NCBI RefSeq assembly: GCF_023612095.1
Contig: NZ_CP086235.1
Span: 3,421,501-3,485,500, forward strand
DNA length: 64,000 bases
DNA from: Cytobacillus firmus
GTDB taxonomy: Bacteria; Bacillota; Bacilli; Bacillales; Cytobacillaceae
Reading direction: 5' to 3'
Both the position numbers and the translations under genes were made by a program. Below, one piece after another: positions 11,100 through 20,123 of the stretch. Every line of letters starts with the position of its first letter. Positions within the stretch are counted from its first letter, which is position 1. The notes below the pieces were generated by a model. It was not told the origin of the DNA, made no database searches, and worked only from the letters and a program-made list of their open reading frames with translations.

Positions 11100-11723
11100 T
11101 CAATGCTTTTTATTCCCGCGTTCTTTTTCTACGCTCATATTCATCTTTATTTCAATAATTTTGCCGACATACCAAAGAATGAAAATGACCAGTGCAACAA
11201 TAGCAGTCCGAATTGGCTGTGTTATTAATGATCTGATATCATATCCGACAAAGCTTATTGTAAAAATCATCACTATTTTTCCGGTCAGGACTGCCAGCAT
11301 ATATTGAGCGATACTGATATTCGAAAGACCAGCTACAATATTGACAACCGCTGAAGGTGTAAACGGAAAACAAAGCAGGATGAACAATGGTCCAAACCCA
11401 TGCTTTTCAACCCATTTCATAAGCTTCTGTACCTGCTTATTTTTTTTCAAAAAACGGAGTATTCGTTTCTGGCCATATTTTCTGACCAGCAGGAAAACAA
11501 TCAGTGCTCCTGCGACCGCTCCGACCCAGGAGTATAAAAATCCCAGCCAGAGACCAAATGCACTCGCATTTGCCATAACAAACAAAAACAAAGGCAGAAA
11601 GGGCAAAAATGCTTCTAGCATTGGAAGCAGAATACCCGGAAGAGGTCCAAATGAACGATACTCCCGGATTAAATCCATTATATTCTCTAATGTAAACCAA
11701 TCTTTGAGCAGTTCAAAATCCAT
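11100..11723 (-). CDS. yhjE: TVP38/TMEM64 (DedA-superfamily) membrane protein, YhjE-like
   Basis: A 207-residue multi-pass membrane protein of the TVP38/TMEM64 (VTT domain) family, some members of which act as lipid scramblases or transporters. The diagnostic region is FILLCFPFTPSAVVNIVAGLSNIS, preceded by GAVAGALIVFLLVRKYG. The start is ATG 11723 after AAGGAG; a frame extending to 11819 adds residues without family similarity. It probably shares a transcript with the signal peptidase 24 bp downstream. Confidence 0.87.
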   Translation of the reverse strand: MDFELLKDWFTLENIMDLIREYRSFGPLPGILLPMLEAFLPFLPLFLFVMANASAFGLWLGFLYSWVGAVAGALIVFLLVRKYGQKRILRFLKKNKQVQKLMKWVEKHGFGPLFILLCFPFTPSAVVNIVAGLSNISIAQYMLAVLTGKIVMIFTISFVGYDIRSLITQPIRTAIVALVIFILWYVGKIIEIKMNMSVEKERGNKKH

Positions 11724-11851
11724 TAGTATCTCCTTGTCCACTATGCAGCAATACCTTAGTCGACTCGTTTTGGTAAATAAGTTTCCCCTAGTTTTACCAT
11801 TTCCCTTTTTATTGTACACCTAATCCGGCAAAAACAGTGTTTCTAACTTTT

Positions 11852-12781
11852 TTATTTAGAAAGAAATTCATGGATTGCCGCTTTATTCGCCTCTTTATCT
11901 ATGCCCAGAACCGCAGCACCATTAATTCTCTCGTTCTCAAATGTTCCATCAACAGGAACACGAAGAGTCTCTACATTCCTGTTATCCTTTGATAAGAAAT
12001 CTTTTCCGATATACAGAATATCTCCCGTGTTCATATTGGTATTTACAAAAGGAGTTACCACCCCGATGAGTTTTGGAAGCTTCGTAATCGTCTGAAGGCT
12101 TGTAAACTGGCTTGCTACTTCTTTCATTACCTTCTGCTGGCGTTCTACTCTTCCAAAGTCCCCTACTGCATCTTGCCTGAACCTGACGTACCCAAGGAGA
12201 TGCTCTCCATCAAGCCGCTGCAGGCCAGGTTCGAGTGTTACACCGATATTGGCAGACATTCTTTTTTCCACATCAATTTCTACTCCTCTGGGAAAAGCTT
12301 CATCAATTAAATGTACAAAGCCTTCAAAGTCAACAATGGAGTAATATTTGATATCTATATCGAAATTCTCTTTGAGCGTCTGCCTCAATAACTCAGGGCC
12401 TCCATAAGCAAGAGCAGAATTTATTCTGTTTTGCCCATGGCCAGGTATGTCCACATACATGTCTCTCATAAAAGAAATAAGCTTATATGTGCCCTTTTCA
12501 GGATGATACTGTGCAACCATTATGGTATCAGCCCTTGATTTCTCCTCTCCCCTTGCATCACTTCCAAGAATCAGGATATTTGTTCCGCCATATTTATCTT
12601 TTTCGCCGTTGAATTCAAACTCTTCTGTCTGTATGTTTGCTTCTCCTTCTGTCTGGGAAACACCTTGCTTAAACTGAAAATACGAATAGCCAAGGGTTCC
12701 TGCAATCAAGAGTAGCAGAATTAGGAGGACAGATCTCCACTTTCCTTTCTTTTTCTTCTTTTCATATCTATCTGATCTCAT
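11852..12781 (-). CDS. LytR-CpsA-Psr (LCP) family wall polymer ligase
   Basis: LCP proteins transfer teichoic acid or other undecaprenyl-linked polymers to peptidoglycan on the outer face of the membrane. This 309-residue protein has a basic N-terminus, one membrane anchor (about residues 15-35) and an extracellular LCP domain with LGSDARGEEKSRADTIM, SFMRDMYVDIPGHGQNRINSA, and the arginine-rich VRFRQDAVGDFGRVERQQKVM. It stands alone, with a 12-bp perfect palindrome 36 bp upstream of the start. It resembles TagU/TagT of B. subtilis, but I cannot assign it to one paralogue. Confidence 0.92.
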   Translation of the reverse strand: MRSDRYEKKKKKGKWRSVLLILLLLIAGTLGYSYFQFKQGVSQTEGEANIQTEEFEFNGEKDKYGGTNILILGSDARGEEKSRADTIMVAQYHPEKGTYKLISFMRDMYVDIPGHGQNRINSALAYGGPELLRQTLKENFDIDIKYYSIVDFEGFVHLIDEAFPRGVEIDVEKRMSANIGVTLEPGLQRLDGEHLLGYVRFRQDAVGDFGRVERQQKVMKEVASQFTSLQTITKLPKLIGVVTPFVNTNMNTGDILYIGKDFLSKDNRNVETLRVPVDGTFENERINGAAVLGIDKEANKAAIHEFLSK

Positions 12782-12817
12782 AAGTATAAGTCCTTTCTTT
12801 AAAGCTAATTATGGAGG

Positions 12818-12829
12818 GGTGTTAACACC
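12818..12829. promoter_or_regulatory. Perfect 12-bp palindrome upstream of the LCP gene
   Basis: GGTGTTAACACC lies 36 bp upstream of the LCP start codon and could be an operator. No regulator in the window is linked to it. Confidence 0.35.
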
Positions 12830-13009
12830 TTCACCTATATTTGACTGCATAGTTCATTAAAAAGTTTCGATAGTTATGCTGGTATATCCTGTATACCTTA
12901 TATTTTGCAGATGAATTGGATTCTTTGCAATTTATTTTAAATAGTTTCTTGCATAAAAAATGACATCATTGTTATATCGGCAAATTTTGTGTCCCTTTAC
13001 AGCCTTATG

Positions 13010-13041
13010 AAAAAACCGCAAACCCGAAGGTCTGCGGTTTT
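13010..13041 (-). terminator. Terminator of the S9 peptidase gene
   Basis: Read on the minus strand, AAAAACCGCAGAC pairs with GTTTGCGGTTTTTT around a CTTCGG-like loop and ends in a T run. Confidence 0.8.
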
Positions 13042-13045
13042 TACC

Positions 13046-15031
13046 TCAAAGATATTCATCAAACCAGCCGGCTATATAGTTTAGGCGGCTGATTCGCAAA
13101 TTTGGTTTTCCGCTTCTTGAAAGCTCATGATTGGCTTCAGGGAACCGGACAAATTTTGCTGTTTTCCTCCTATGCTTTAAAGAAATGAATAGTTGCTCTG
13201 CCTGTTCGATTGGACAGCGATAGTCTTTTTCACTGTGCAGAATCAGGAGTGGTGTATTTATGTCATTCACATAAGCAAGCGGAGAGTGTTTCCATAGTTT
13301 TTCTATATCATTCATGTCACTCTTGATTTGCCAATCAGTAAAATAGTAGCCGATATCACTTACTCCATAAAAGCTGATCCAGTTGGAAATGGAGCGCTGA
13401 GTGACAGCTGCCTTGAACCTGCTGGTGTGTCCAATAATCCAGTTGGTCATAAAGCCTCCATAGCTTCCTCCCGTTACGCCCAGCCGTTCTTTATCGATGA
13501 AATCGAAGTTTTCGAGCGCGTAATCGACCGCATCCATAATATCCTCATAATCCTTGCCTCCGTAATCTCCTCTGACAGCGTCTACAAAATGCTGGCCGTA
13601 TCCATGGCTTCCCCGTGGATTGATAAACAGAACCGCATAGCCTTTTGCGGCGAGGCATTGGAATTCATGGAAATAAGAATTGGCATACATAGCATGAGGT
13701 CCGCCATGGATCTCAAGCACAAGCGGTGCTTTTTGGCCTTCTTTCAAATGGACTGGTTTCATGATCCAGCCATGGAGGTCCCACTCATCCGAAGATTTAA
13801 ACTGAATGGGCTCTGCATCTGCCAGCTCCACTCCGCTCAGGAACTCTTCATTGACTTTTGTCAGCTGTTTTAATTCTCCTGTCGGAACATCAAGTAAAAA
13901 TAATTCCCCTGGAGATGACGGCCTGCTGATGGCTACAACCGCTTTATTGATAGTTCCACCCGTGGTCAGTCCATATACATGCTGCTGATCCAGCAGGGCA
14001 GGATACAATTCCCCATCTAAAGAGCCATAATAAACAACTGTATTCCCATGATCAGTTGCCAGGAAATAAAAGCTTCTGCTGTCCTCTGCCCAAAGAACTC
14101 CCGGTGTTACTGCACCCTGCTGGAAATCTCCAATGGCATAATCACCAGCCAATATGTCCAATTCTGCAGTCAGGCACTGCAAATGCTCAGATTTGAGGTT
14201 ATACACCCATACTTTGGTATGCGTAGCATTTTCGTATTCCCTTTCATGCCCGAACAATCCTATGTGTTTTCCGTCAGGGGACCATGCAGCGCTTCCGAAA
14301 TATCCATTACCATTTGTAATCTTTTTCATGTCTTTTGTTTCAAGATGGATGATATACACATCGCTTAGAAAAGAAAAATCCTTATCTTCACTCAAATCTG
14401 CCGTAACAGCAACCCATTCCCCATCTGGGGACCAGTCCTGCAATTGGAAATCATGTTCTCCGGTTGTCAGCTGCTCCATCTCGCCAGTTTCTATATCTAT
14501 TAAGGCAACCTGGCTGTACCTTCCGTTCCAAAAACCCTGAGCGTCAGATTTGTGCTTCATTTTATCTATCTCAATCGGTACTGGCTTTTCTTCCCTTTTT
14601 TCCTGATTTTCCAGTGTTTCTGCGGCTTCACCCTGTTTTAATGAAAGATTGAAGGCAAGTTTCTTTCCATCAGGGGACCAGACAGGATTTGAAGCACCAT
14701 TTGCACAATGTGTCACCTGTCTGGCTTCTCCGCCTGCTTTGCTCATTATATAAATCTGTGACTTCCCGCCTCTGTCTGATACAAATGCAATTAACTCCCC
14801 ATCTGGAGACCAGCGGGGTGAATGATTGCGGTGTTTGCCGTAAGTCCACTGAACAGGCTTATTGCTTTTTGCAGTATTTATGTAAAAAACATTTGAACTA
14901 TATGTATTTTCTTCTTCAAGCATTCTGGTCTCGACAAAAGCCAAATCATATCCATTCCTGGAAAGCTGCGGATCAGCTGCAGATTTTAAATGATAAAGGT
15001 CTTCTGGTTTAATTGGTCTTTTTTTCGTCAT
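13046..15031 (-). CDS. yuxL: S9 family prolyl oligopeptidase/acylaminoacyl-peptidase
   Basis: Cytosolic serine peptidase of the prolyl oligopeptidase clan, 661 residues. The N-terminal half is a TolB-like beta propeller with repeated WSPDG blades. The C-terminal alpha/beta hydrolase domain carries the nucleophile GGSYGGFMTNW, the aspartate in LHSEKDYRCP and the histidine in EANHELSRSG, with the oxyanion region EIHGGPHAMY. No signal peptide is visible. It resembles YuxL of B. subtilis. Substrates are likely N-acylated or proline-containing oligopeptides. It has its own terminator and stands alone. Confidence 0.9.
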   Translation of the reverse strand: MTKKRPIKPEDLYHLKSAADPQLSRNGYDLAFVETRMLEEENTYSSNVFYINTAKSNKPVQWTYGKHRNHSPRWSPDGELIAFVSDRGGKSQIYIMSKAGGEARQVTHCANGASNPVWSPDGKKLAFNLSLKQGEAAETLENQEKREEKPVPIEIDKMKHKSDAQGFWNGRYSQVALIDIETGEMEQLTTGEHDFQLQDWSPDGEWVAVTADLSEDKDFSFLSDVYIIHLETKDMKKITNGNGYFGSAAWSPDGKHIGLFGHEREYENATHTKVWVYNLKSEHLQCLTAELDILAGDYAIGDFQQGAVTPGVLWAEDSRSFYFLATDHGNTVVYYGSLDGELYPALLDQQHVYGLTTGGTINKAVVAISRPSSPGELFLLDVPTGELKQLTKVNEEFLSGVELADAEPIQFKSSDEWDLHGWIMKPVHLKEGQKAPLVLEIHGGPHAMYANSYFHEFQCLAAKGYAVLFINPRGSHGYGQHFVDAVRGDYGGKDYEDIMDAVDYALENFDFIDKERLGVTGGSYGGFMTNWIIGHTSRFKAAVTQRSISNWISFYGVSDIGYYFTDWQIKSDMNDIEKLWKHSPLAYVNDINTPLLILHSEKDYRCPIEQAEQLFISLKHRRKTAKFVRFPEANHELSRSGKPNLRISRLNYIAGWFDEYL

Positions 15032-15261
15032 TTATTTCATCCTTCCTAACTGTGTGTTCTACTTATTTCGACATCAGAAATAAAATCCCTTCCCAATTAG
15101 CTTTAGGCTGAAACTTTTTTTCATTATTGGAAATGATGAAGTATAACAGTATTTCGACAAATATAGGCTCTTGCAAGATAAAACATTCCTTTGTAAAATT
15201 GGATAAGAACATATGTTCTTTAACAAGGCAGGATACTATTATTTAAGGGGAGCAGAACAAT

Positions 15262-15651
15262 ATGACCAGAATTCCTGAGGAAGACCGTAATATCATGGAA
15301 CAGGCTATTTATCTGCCAATGGTGCTGACGGTTTTAAATCGTGACTCCATTGTCATTAATAAAAGCCCGTTTAAACTAAAACAGCCTTATCTTGATTTGG
15401 TTGAAGAAACAATGAAGGTCATTCAAAGTGAACTCTCTGAGGTAAAACGCTATATGAATAAAAACCAGCTAAAGGTACAGGAAGTAAAGAGGGATGAGGC
15501 ATTTACTATGTTTATGTTCCTGTATAAGGGATATGAGGAACACCATAATTACTTTAATCCCCGAATCCGCAATAAAGTTCAGGAGCTAATGACCTATTAT
15601 CTTATTAAAAAACCTTTGCCGGGACCAGGGAAAAGCCGGAAAGCCAATTAA
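15262..15651 (+). CDS. YhjD-like conserved protein
   Basis: A 129-residue protein preceded by AAGGGGAGC. It has no membrane segment, is mainly alpha-helical, and has a basic C-terminus (PGPGKSRKAN). The N-terminus MTRIPEEDRNIMEQAIYLPMVLTVLNRD resembles Bacillus YhjD, whose gene lies in the same neighbourhood in B. subtilis; the function is unknown. I rest the identification on remembered similarity and position, so the symbol is left blank. Confidence 0.78.
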   Translation: MTRIPEEDRNIMEQAIYLPMVLTVLNRDSIVINKSPFKLKQPYLDLVEETMKVIQSELSEVKRYMNKNQLKVQEVKRDEAFTMFMFLYKGYEEHHNYFNPRIRNKVQELMTYYLIKKPLPGPGKSRKAN

Positions 15652-15702
15652 AATTTGCAATAAGAAAGCCTGCAGCTAATAAGGCAATATACTACGGAAA
15701 AT

Positions 15703-15728
15703 AGAAGCATGAAACTCCGCATGCTTCT
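15703..15728. terminator. Hairpin between the YhjD-like gene and comK
   Basis: AGAAGCATG..CATGCTTCT inverted repeat between two converging genes. The T run is short, so efficiency is uncertain. Confidence 0.5.
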
Positions 15729-15755
15729 TGGTTGTCCTTCAATTCCAGCCCTTCT

Positions 15756-16310
15756 CTATTGGTAGGCTCCTTTTCTCTCCGAAGCATTCATTATTTTGGA
15801 ACCATTCGCATAGTAATGTGACTTTCTCTCTGAATCTTCTATCCTTTTTGTCAATGTCGTTTTCAGCAGTGCTGTTCTGAGCACCTGGTTATTAAGGGTT
15901 GTATACGAGGCTGGAATTATAAAGCTTTGCTTGTTCTTAAACACTACTTGGGTTTGTGCATTCTCCGCCCGCTTGAAGTAATTGATGTGATCCAATGCAA
16001 TCCACATACATTCCGGATTGCTTGGAGAAGCTGTCGGGAAAAAATAAATGAAATTCGTGGGGTCAATCGTTATCGGAGCTTTATGGGTGAAGCCGGTTAA
16101 TTGGCGTGTACCCTCTTTTCTTCCTTCATAGCTTGAACCAAAATATTTGCAGCTGCTTTTAATTATTTCAATCGGCTTAAAGGGAGAAGTTACTTCATCA
16201 TCAAGCTCCCAGATTTGCGAATAAACTTTTATCCCATAAGAGAGAGGTTTAATAATCATCGTATTTGGATTGATTTCATATTCTTCGATTATTTGAATAT
16301 TTTGGGTCAT
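15756..16310 (-). CDS. comK: ComK, competence transcription factor
   Basis: Master activator of genetic competence; in B. subtilis it binds A/T-tract K-boxes as a dimer of dimers and activates late com genes and itself. The 184-residue protein keeps the family core CKYFGSSYEGRKEGTRQLTGFTHK, ITIDPTNFIYFFPTASPSNPECMWI and the C-terminal NNQVLRTALLKT. The N-terminus is shorter and diverged from the B. subtilis protein. The 200 bp upstream are A/T-rich with several A and T tracts, as expected for autoregulation, though no exact AAAA-N5-TTTT pair is assigned. Competence of this strain is not shown by this gene alone, since comK is widespread in non-competent Bacillaceae. Confidence 0.93.
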   Translation of the reverse strand: MTQNIQIIEEYEINPNTMIIKPLSYGIKVYSQIWELDDEVTSPFKPIEIIKSSCKYFGSSYEGRKEGTRQLTGFTHKAPITIDPTNFIYFFPTASPSNPECMWIALDHINYFKRAENAQTQVVFKNKQSFIIPASYTTLNNQVLRTALLKTTLTKRIEDSERKSHYYANGSKIMNASERKGAYQ

Positions 16311-16510
16311 ACGTTTTCATCTCCTTTTCTTTTTCGTTCTCACTTTTTCCATATTAACACCAATTTATCAAAAAATTACAAATTTGTTCAATAGTTTTGA
16401 AATTGTTCACATTTTCGACATTCCGAAAATATTTTCTAAAAATTTAAAAAATTTAGTTGAATATTCAAAGGTAATTCCATATAATATTAAAAAGCTCAGG
16501 GGTGATTTCC

Positions 16511-16747
16511 ATGAAGGAAAAATCATACACCGACTTAATGAAAACGAGTGGATCGAAGCGGAAAAACCTTAAGGAATCTTTTGTACTGGATCTTTACCTT
16601 GAAATGCTTATTTCAGAGATCCTGCTCAATAATGAAAGAGAAAAGCTGATGAAAAAAGTAGACGCGGCGATTGATGAAGGAAATAAACCGGCATTTATGC
16701 ATTTTTCGAAGCAATACAAAGAACTTTCCAAGCGTTTTGGCACTTAA
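16511..16747 (+). CDS. yhzC: IDEAL-domain small protein (YhzC-like)
   Basis: A 78-residue protein starting at ATG 16511 after AGGGGTGAT. It has the features of an IDEAL-domain protein: a helical FVLDLYLEMLISEILLNNEREKLMKKVDAAIDEGNKPAFMHFSKQYKEL segment in which D/E-rich helices frame an AIDEGNK turn. In B. subtilis yhzC is also the divergent neighbour of comK. The biochemical role is unknown; IDEAL domains are thought to mediate protein-protein contacts. Confidence 0.82.
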   Translation: MKEKSYTDLMKTSGSKRKNLKESFVLDLYLEMLISEILLNNEREKLMKKVDAAIDEGNKPAFMHFSKQYKELSKRFGT

Positions 16748-16759
16748 AAAGCAGTTTGC

Positions 16760-16788
16760 CCCCGCCAACCAGCGGGGTATTTTATTTT
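16760..16788 (+). terminator. Terminator of yhzC
   Basis: CCCCGC/GCGGGG stem with a six-base loop followed by a T-rich tail. Confidence 0.75.
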
Positions 16789-16809
16789 TAGTCAGGAAGG
16801 CGGGGAATA

Positions 16810-17454
16810 ATGAACAGCAGGCATTTATTTTTAATGGGCGGAAGCCCTCCATTCGGGCAAAGGTTAGGAAAAATGTTTACAGAGCTTGCCTGCGGCTCGG
16901 ATGGCAAAATAGCAATACTCTTTTTGGAAAGGGATGGCTGGGAGATGTATATGAATAAGTATACTTCTGCCTTAGTTCCTAATGGAGCCAGGAATTTCTG
17001 CTATCTCCCGCTTTCCTCTGGCCCAGCAGAATCTTATCTTCAAGAATTAATGTCCTGTTCCGGCATCATTATTGGAGGCGGTGACACAGAAAATTACAGA
17101 AAATTCATTGTGGATAGTGAAACCGGAGAATGCATTAGAAAGATGTATATGAATGGTATTCCAGTAGCAGGCTTTTCGGCAGGCGCCCTGATCATTCCGG
17201 AACATTGCATCATTCCCCCTATTGATAACCTTAAAAGACAGCACCTCTTTTTGAAAGGGCTCGGGTTAATCAGGAATTGCGCCATCAGTGTCCATTTTAC
17301 CAAGTGGAATGAACGGGAAAATCTCAAGGCAGCGGCAGGAAAAGTCAATGCAGCGATCGGTTATGGAATTGACGATGATGCAGGCGTCTATTTTCACAAT
17401 GAAATTCAGGCTGACGATGAAGGAAACATACATATTTATAAAAATGAAACTTAA
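16810..17454 (+). CDS. Peptidase S51 family protein (dipeptidase E/cyanophycinase-like)
   Basis: A 214-residue class I glutamine amidotransferase-like fold protein with the S51 nucleophile elbow GFSAGALI (about residue 123) and the preceding IIIGGGDTENY loop. S51 enzymes cleave Asp-X dipeptides or cyanophycin. The start ATG 16810 follows AGGAAGGCGGGG. It is shorter than typical cyanophycinase and nearer in size to dipeptidase E. It lies between yhzC and yhfN with its own terminator on each side. Confidence 0.82.
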   Translation: MNSRHLFLMGGSPPFGQRLGKMFTELACGSDGKIAILFLERDGWEMYMNKYTSALVPNGARNFCYLPLSSGPAESYLQELMSCSGIIIGGGDTENYRKFIVDSETGECIRKMYMNGIPVAGFSAGALIIPEHCIIPPIDNLKRQHLFLKGLGLIRNCAISVHFTKWNERENLKAAAGKVNAAIGYGIDDDAGVYFHNEIQADDEGNIHIYKNET

Positions 17455-17482
17455 AAAAGCAAGCCGTTTGGCCTGCTTTTTT
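17453..17482. terminator. Bidirectional terminator
   Basis: AAAAAAGCA.GCC/GGC.TGCTTTTTT stem with a GTTT loop between converging genes. Confidence 0.8.
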
Positions 17483-17498
17483 AGTTATAATGAGCAAA

Positions 17499-18791
17499 TC
17501 ATTCCTCTGCCTGCTTCCGTTCTTTCTGCCTCTGTTCCATTTCAAATTCTTCCAGCATGGAAATCCGCTCAAGCATCGTTGGATGCCCATACCGGAATAC
17601 TTTCACAAAAAGCGGCGGATTTACCTGGCTTAAGCCAGCCCGGGTCAGCTCCTGAAATGTTTCTATTGCGGCTTTTGAATCCTTTGTCATTTCAATGGCA
17701 TAGCGGTCTGCTCTTGTTTCCTGATACCGTGAAACAAGATTGGAAAGAGGGCTTGAAATAAAGAGCAGCATGGAAAGGATCATCAAAAACAGCGGGAGGG
17801 AACGTATATCATTTACTGCAGGAATTTTTAGCGCCCTTCCCCATTTATCTACTGCTTTTTCCATTAGTTTAGCTGTCAAATACAGCCCCAGCAGAGAAAG
17901 CAGCAAGTATCCTCCAATTCCGATGTAAATATGCTTCTCCACATAGTGGGCCATTTCATGTGCCATTATAAACAGAATTTGATCTTCAGTTAATTTATTC
18001 AGAGTTGTGTCCCAAAGAACAATTCTTGAATTTGAGCCGATCCCTGTTACATATGCATTCAACGCATTCGTTTTCTCGGCCATATCGACCTCAAAGACAT
18101 GTTCAGCCGGTATTTTAGCCTGATTGGCCAAATTAAGAATTTTCGTTTCAAGTTCCTTATCTTTTAAAGGATAAAAATCATTATAAAGAGGGTCAATGAC
18201 AACCGGCTGCAGAAACATCATAAATAAGGTAAATGGAACTGATAATAGCCATGCGTAAAGCCACCATCTTTTCCTGCTCTTATTAATCAACCAGTAAAGA
18301 ACAGACACGATAAGAAGCATCATTCCATAATTAACCCAAAAATCAATGAGTTCATCCTTCATCCACCCACTGAAGCTCTGAGTGGAGATATTATACGTTT
18401 TTGAAAGCGAAAAGCTGATATAGCTTAATGGCATCGTGGCAATAAAGGCGAAAAAAGAAAGCCAAATCAAATAGATTGCCGTTTGCAGGAATTTATATGG
18501 CGCAGTCTGTTCCGCCCACTTTTTGAAAGCCTTTGATAAGCCAAATAAAAGAATAAATAAATAAAATATCCATTCAAAAGGTGTAGAAATAAAAAACAGC
18601 AGGTTTCTTATTTTAGAATATTCCTCACTGAGCATCAGTTCCCTGCCGTTCAGGAAAGTTGCCGGATCTGCCCGTGACCCTTCATACTCAAAGGGCAGAC
18701 TGGTGTCAGCAAAATAGAATAGATACCAATAAAAAAATAAACCGTATACGAAAAAGGCCAGGGCCCCATAAAAACCTAATTTCCGCGCCAT
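17499..18791 (-). CDS. yhfN: M48 family zinc metalloprotease (Ste24/CaaX protease-like)
   Basis: A 430-residue integral membrane zinc protease. HEMAHYVEKH supplies the HExxH zinc ligands (about residue 277) and a downstream ETRADRYAIEM the third ligand. About seven hydrophobic segments are visible, four of them before the catalytic domain as in Ste24-type enzymes. The length equals that of B. subtilis YhfN, which is found in the same neighbourhood. A role in membrane-protein quality control or peptide maturation is inferred from the family. Confidence 0.9.
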   Translation of the reverse strand: MARKLGFYGALAFFVYGLFFYWYLFYFADTSLPFEYEGSRADPATFLNGRELMLSEEYSKIRNLLFFISTPFEWIFYLFILLFGLSKAFKKWAEQTAPYKFLQTAIYLIWLSFFAFIATMPLSYISFSLSKTYNISTQSFSGWMKDELIDFWVNYGMMLLIVSVLYWLINKSRKRWWLYAWLLSVPFTLFMMFLQPVVIDPLYNDFYPLKDKELETKILNLANQAKIPAEHVFEVDMAEKTNALNAYVTGIGSNSRIVLWDTTLNKLTEDQILFIMAHEMAHYVEKHIYIGIGGYLLLSLLGLYLTAKLMEKAVDKWGRALKIPAVNDIRSLPLFLMILSMLLFISSPLSNLVSRYQETRADRYAIEMTKDSKAAIETFQELTRAGLSQVNPPLFVKVFRYGHPTMLERISMLEEFEMEQRQKERKQAEE

Positions 18792-18906
18792 CCAATTCCC
18801 CTCCTATGGTACAACCTTTCTATATTTAGTTTAGTATAAAAATCTGTAAATAGAACTCATTTGATGGGACAATCATTTCTTTCTATTCCAGCAGGTCTAT
18901 TGAAAA

Positions 18907-18930
18907 AGCCGGTTCAAGAAGGAACCGGCT
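18907..18930 (-). terminator. Terminator of azlCD
   Basis: AGCCGGTTC/GAACCGGCT stem followed on the minus strand by TTTTT. Confidence 0.8.
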
Positions 18931-18954
18931 AAAGAACATCCATCATTATCTTTT

Positions 18955-19260
18955 CTAAAACAAGAAAGAATATACAGATAACACAGCGATCGATCCCAGC
19001 ACAACGACAATTACATTTGCTCCTAAAAAGGCTGCCAGAAAAGCAGCAGCTGCACCGAGCAGACCAAACCAAATATCTTCATTTATAAACAGAATACCCG
19101 GAAAAATGAGTGCCCCTAATGTCGCATAAGGCACATTCTTTAATATCCCCTGAACAAAGCCGGGAAGCTCCTTCCCTTTAAAAAGCACAAAAGGCAGCAG
19201 CCTTGGGATATAAGTAACTGCTGCCATTCCAACAATCATCCACACAATATGGCTACTCAT
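18955..19260 (-). CDS. azlD: AzlD, branched-chain amino acid exporter subunit
   Basis: A 101-residue protein with three to four membrane helices and the typical TYIPRLLPFVLFKGKELPGFVQGILKNVPYATLGALIFPG core of AzlD. With AzlC it forms a branched-chain amino acid (or analogue) exporter, as shown for 4-azaleucine resistance in B. subtilis. Its start overlaps the end of azlC by 8 bp, so the two are coupled. Confidence 0.9.
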   Translation of the reverse strand: MSSHIVWMIVGMAAVTYIPRLLPFVLFKGKELPGFVQGILKNVPYATLGALIFPGILFINEDIWFGLLGAAAAFLAAFLGANVIVVVLGSIAVLSVYSFLF

Positions 19261-19990
19261 GCTCCTGCCCCCTGCTCCTGTTTTTTACACTTTCAATCCA
19301 TTCCACTATTACAGCCGATAAAAGCGTGGCCACTACAATTGCCCAGCCTGTCGATAGCGTATTAGTCAAAGTGAAAATCGTGTTAAAACACGCTGCAAGT
19401 GCGGCAAGAAAAACAACTTTTAAACTCTTTTTCATAGACGGAACGAGAAGGCCGACAAACATGGCATAAAGAGCAACAGACATGCTTTCCTGCAAGGTCT
19501 GTGGAAGGCTCGCCCCAATAAGATGCCCAAGTCCCGAACAAGTGACCCAGCTTGCATAGGAAACTGATATGAGCCCAAGCATATACCCGCTTGTTACCTT
19601 TTCTTCACGCACAGCGGCAACTGAAAAGGTTTCATCTGTAATCCCAAATGCTAAAATCACCTTGTTGGCTGCCTGTTCATCTTCCCACTTTTCATTAAGA
19701 GAGGTAGACATCAAAAAGTGCCTGATATTCACTATAAAAGTTGTTAGGACAATTTCAAATATGCCTGTCCCAAGTGTAAGCAGGCTCAGGGATATGTACT
19801 GTGCTGCCCCGGCAAATACCAGTAAACTCATTAAAACTGTTTCCCCAATTGTAAGGCCGGTTGTTTTGGCAAGCAGCCCAAATGTTAAAGCAATGGGTGC
19901 ATATCCTATCGCGATGCTGATTCCCGCCTGCACCCCTTTTCTAACTTCACCGGAAGGCTTGCCGACTGCAAGTTCTGCCATGATGCTCAC
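19253..19990 (-). CDS. azlC: AzlC, branched-chain amino acid exporter subunit
   Basis: A 245-residue inner membrane protein of the AzlC family, with GISIAIGYAPIALTFGLLAKTTGL, FAGAAQYISLSLL and the RHFLMSTSLNEKW loop. It is the large subunit of the AzlCD exporter. No AzlB-like regulator gene is adjacent, so control differs from the B. subtilis azl operon. No T-box or other leader structure is seen upstream. Confidence 0.91.
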   Translation of the reverse strand: MSIMAELAVGKPSGEVRKGVQAGISIAIGYAPIALTFGLLAKTTGLTIGETVLMSLLVFAGAAQYISLSLLTLGTGIFEIVLTTFIVNIRHFLMSTSLNEKWEDEQAANKVILAFGITDETFSVAAVREEKVTSGYMLGLISVSYASWVTCSGLGHLIGASLPQTLQESMSVALYAMFVGLLVPSMKKSLKVVFLAALAACFNTIFTLTNTLSTGWAIVVATLLSAVIVEWIESVKNRSRGQEHE

Positions 19991-20088
19991 CGCCTAAAAA
20001 ATATAATAAAAGGTTCTAAAAATTATACTATAATAGACTTAAAATTAGAAGAATATGTTATTGGATAAATGCCGCTTGAACAAAAAAT

Positions 20089-20114
20089 CCGAACAAGGCA
20101 AAAACCTTGTCCGG
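20089..20114 (-). terminator. Terminator of the ABC uptake operon
   Basis: CCGAACAAGG/CCTTGTCCGG stem with a six-base loop; on the minus strand it is followed by TTTTTTG. Confidence 0.8.
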
Positions 20115-20123
20115 TCCACACGT

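Noticed and set aside
16311-16510. ComK K-boxes between comK and yhzC
   Set aside because: A and T tracts are plentiful, but no pair has the exact AAAA-N5-TTTT spacing, and A/T-rich DNA gives chance matches.
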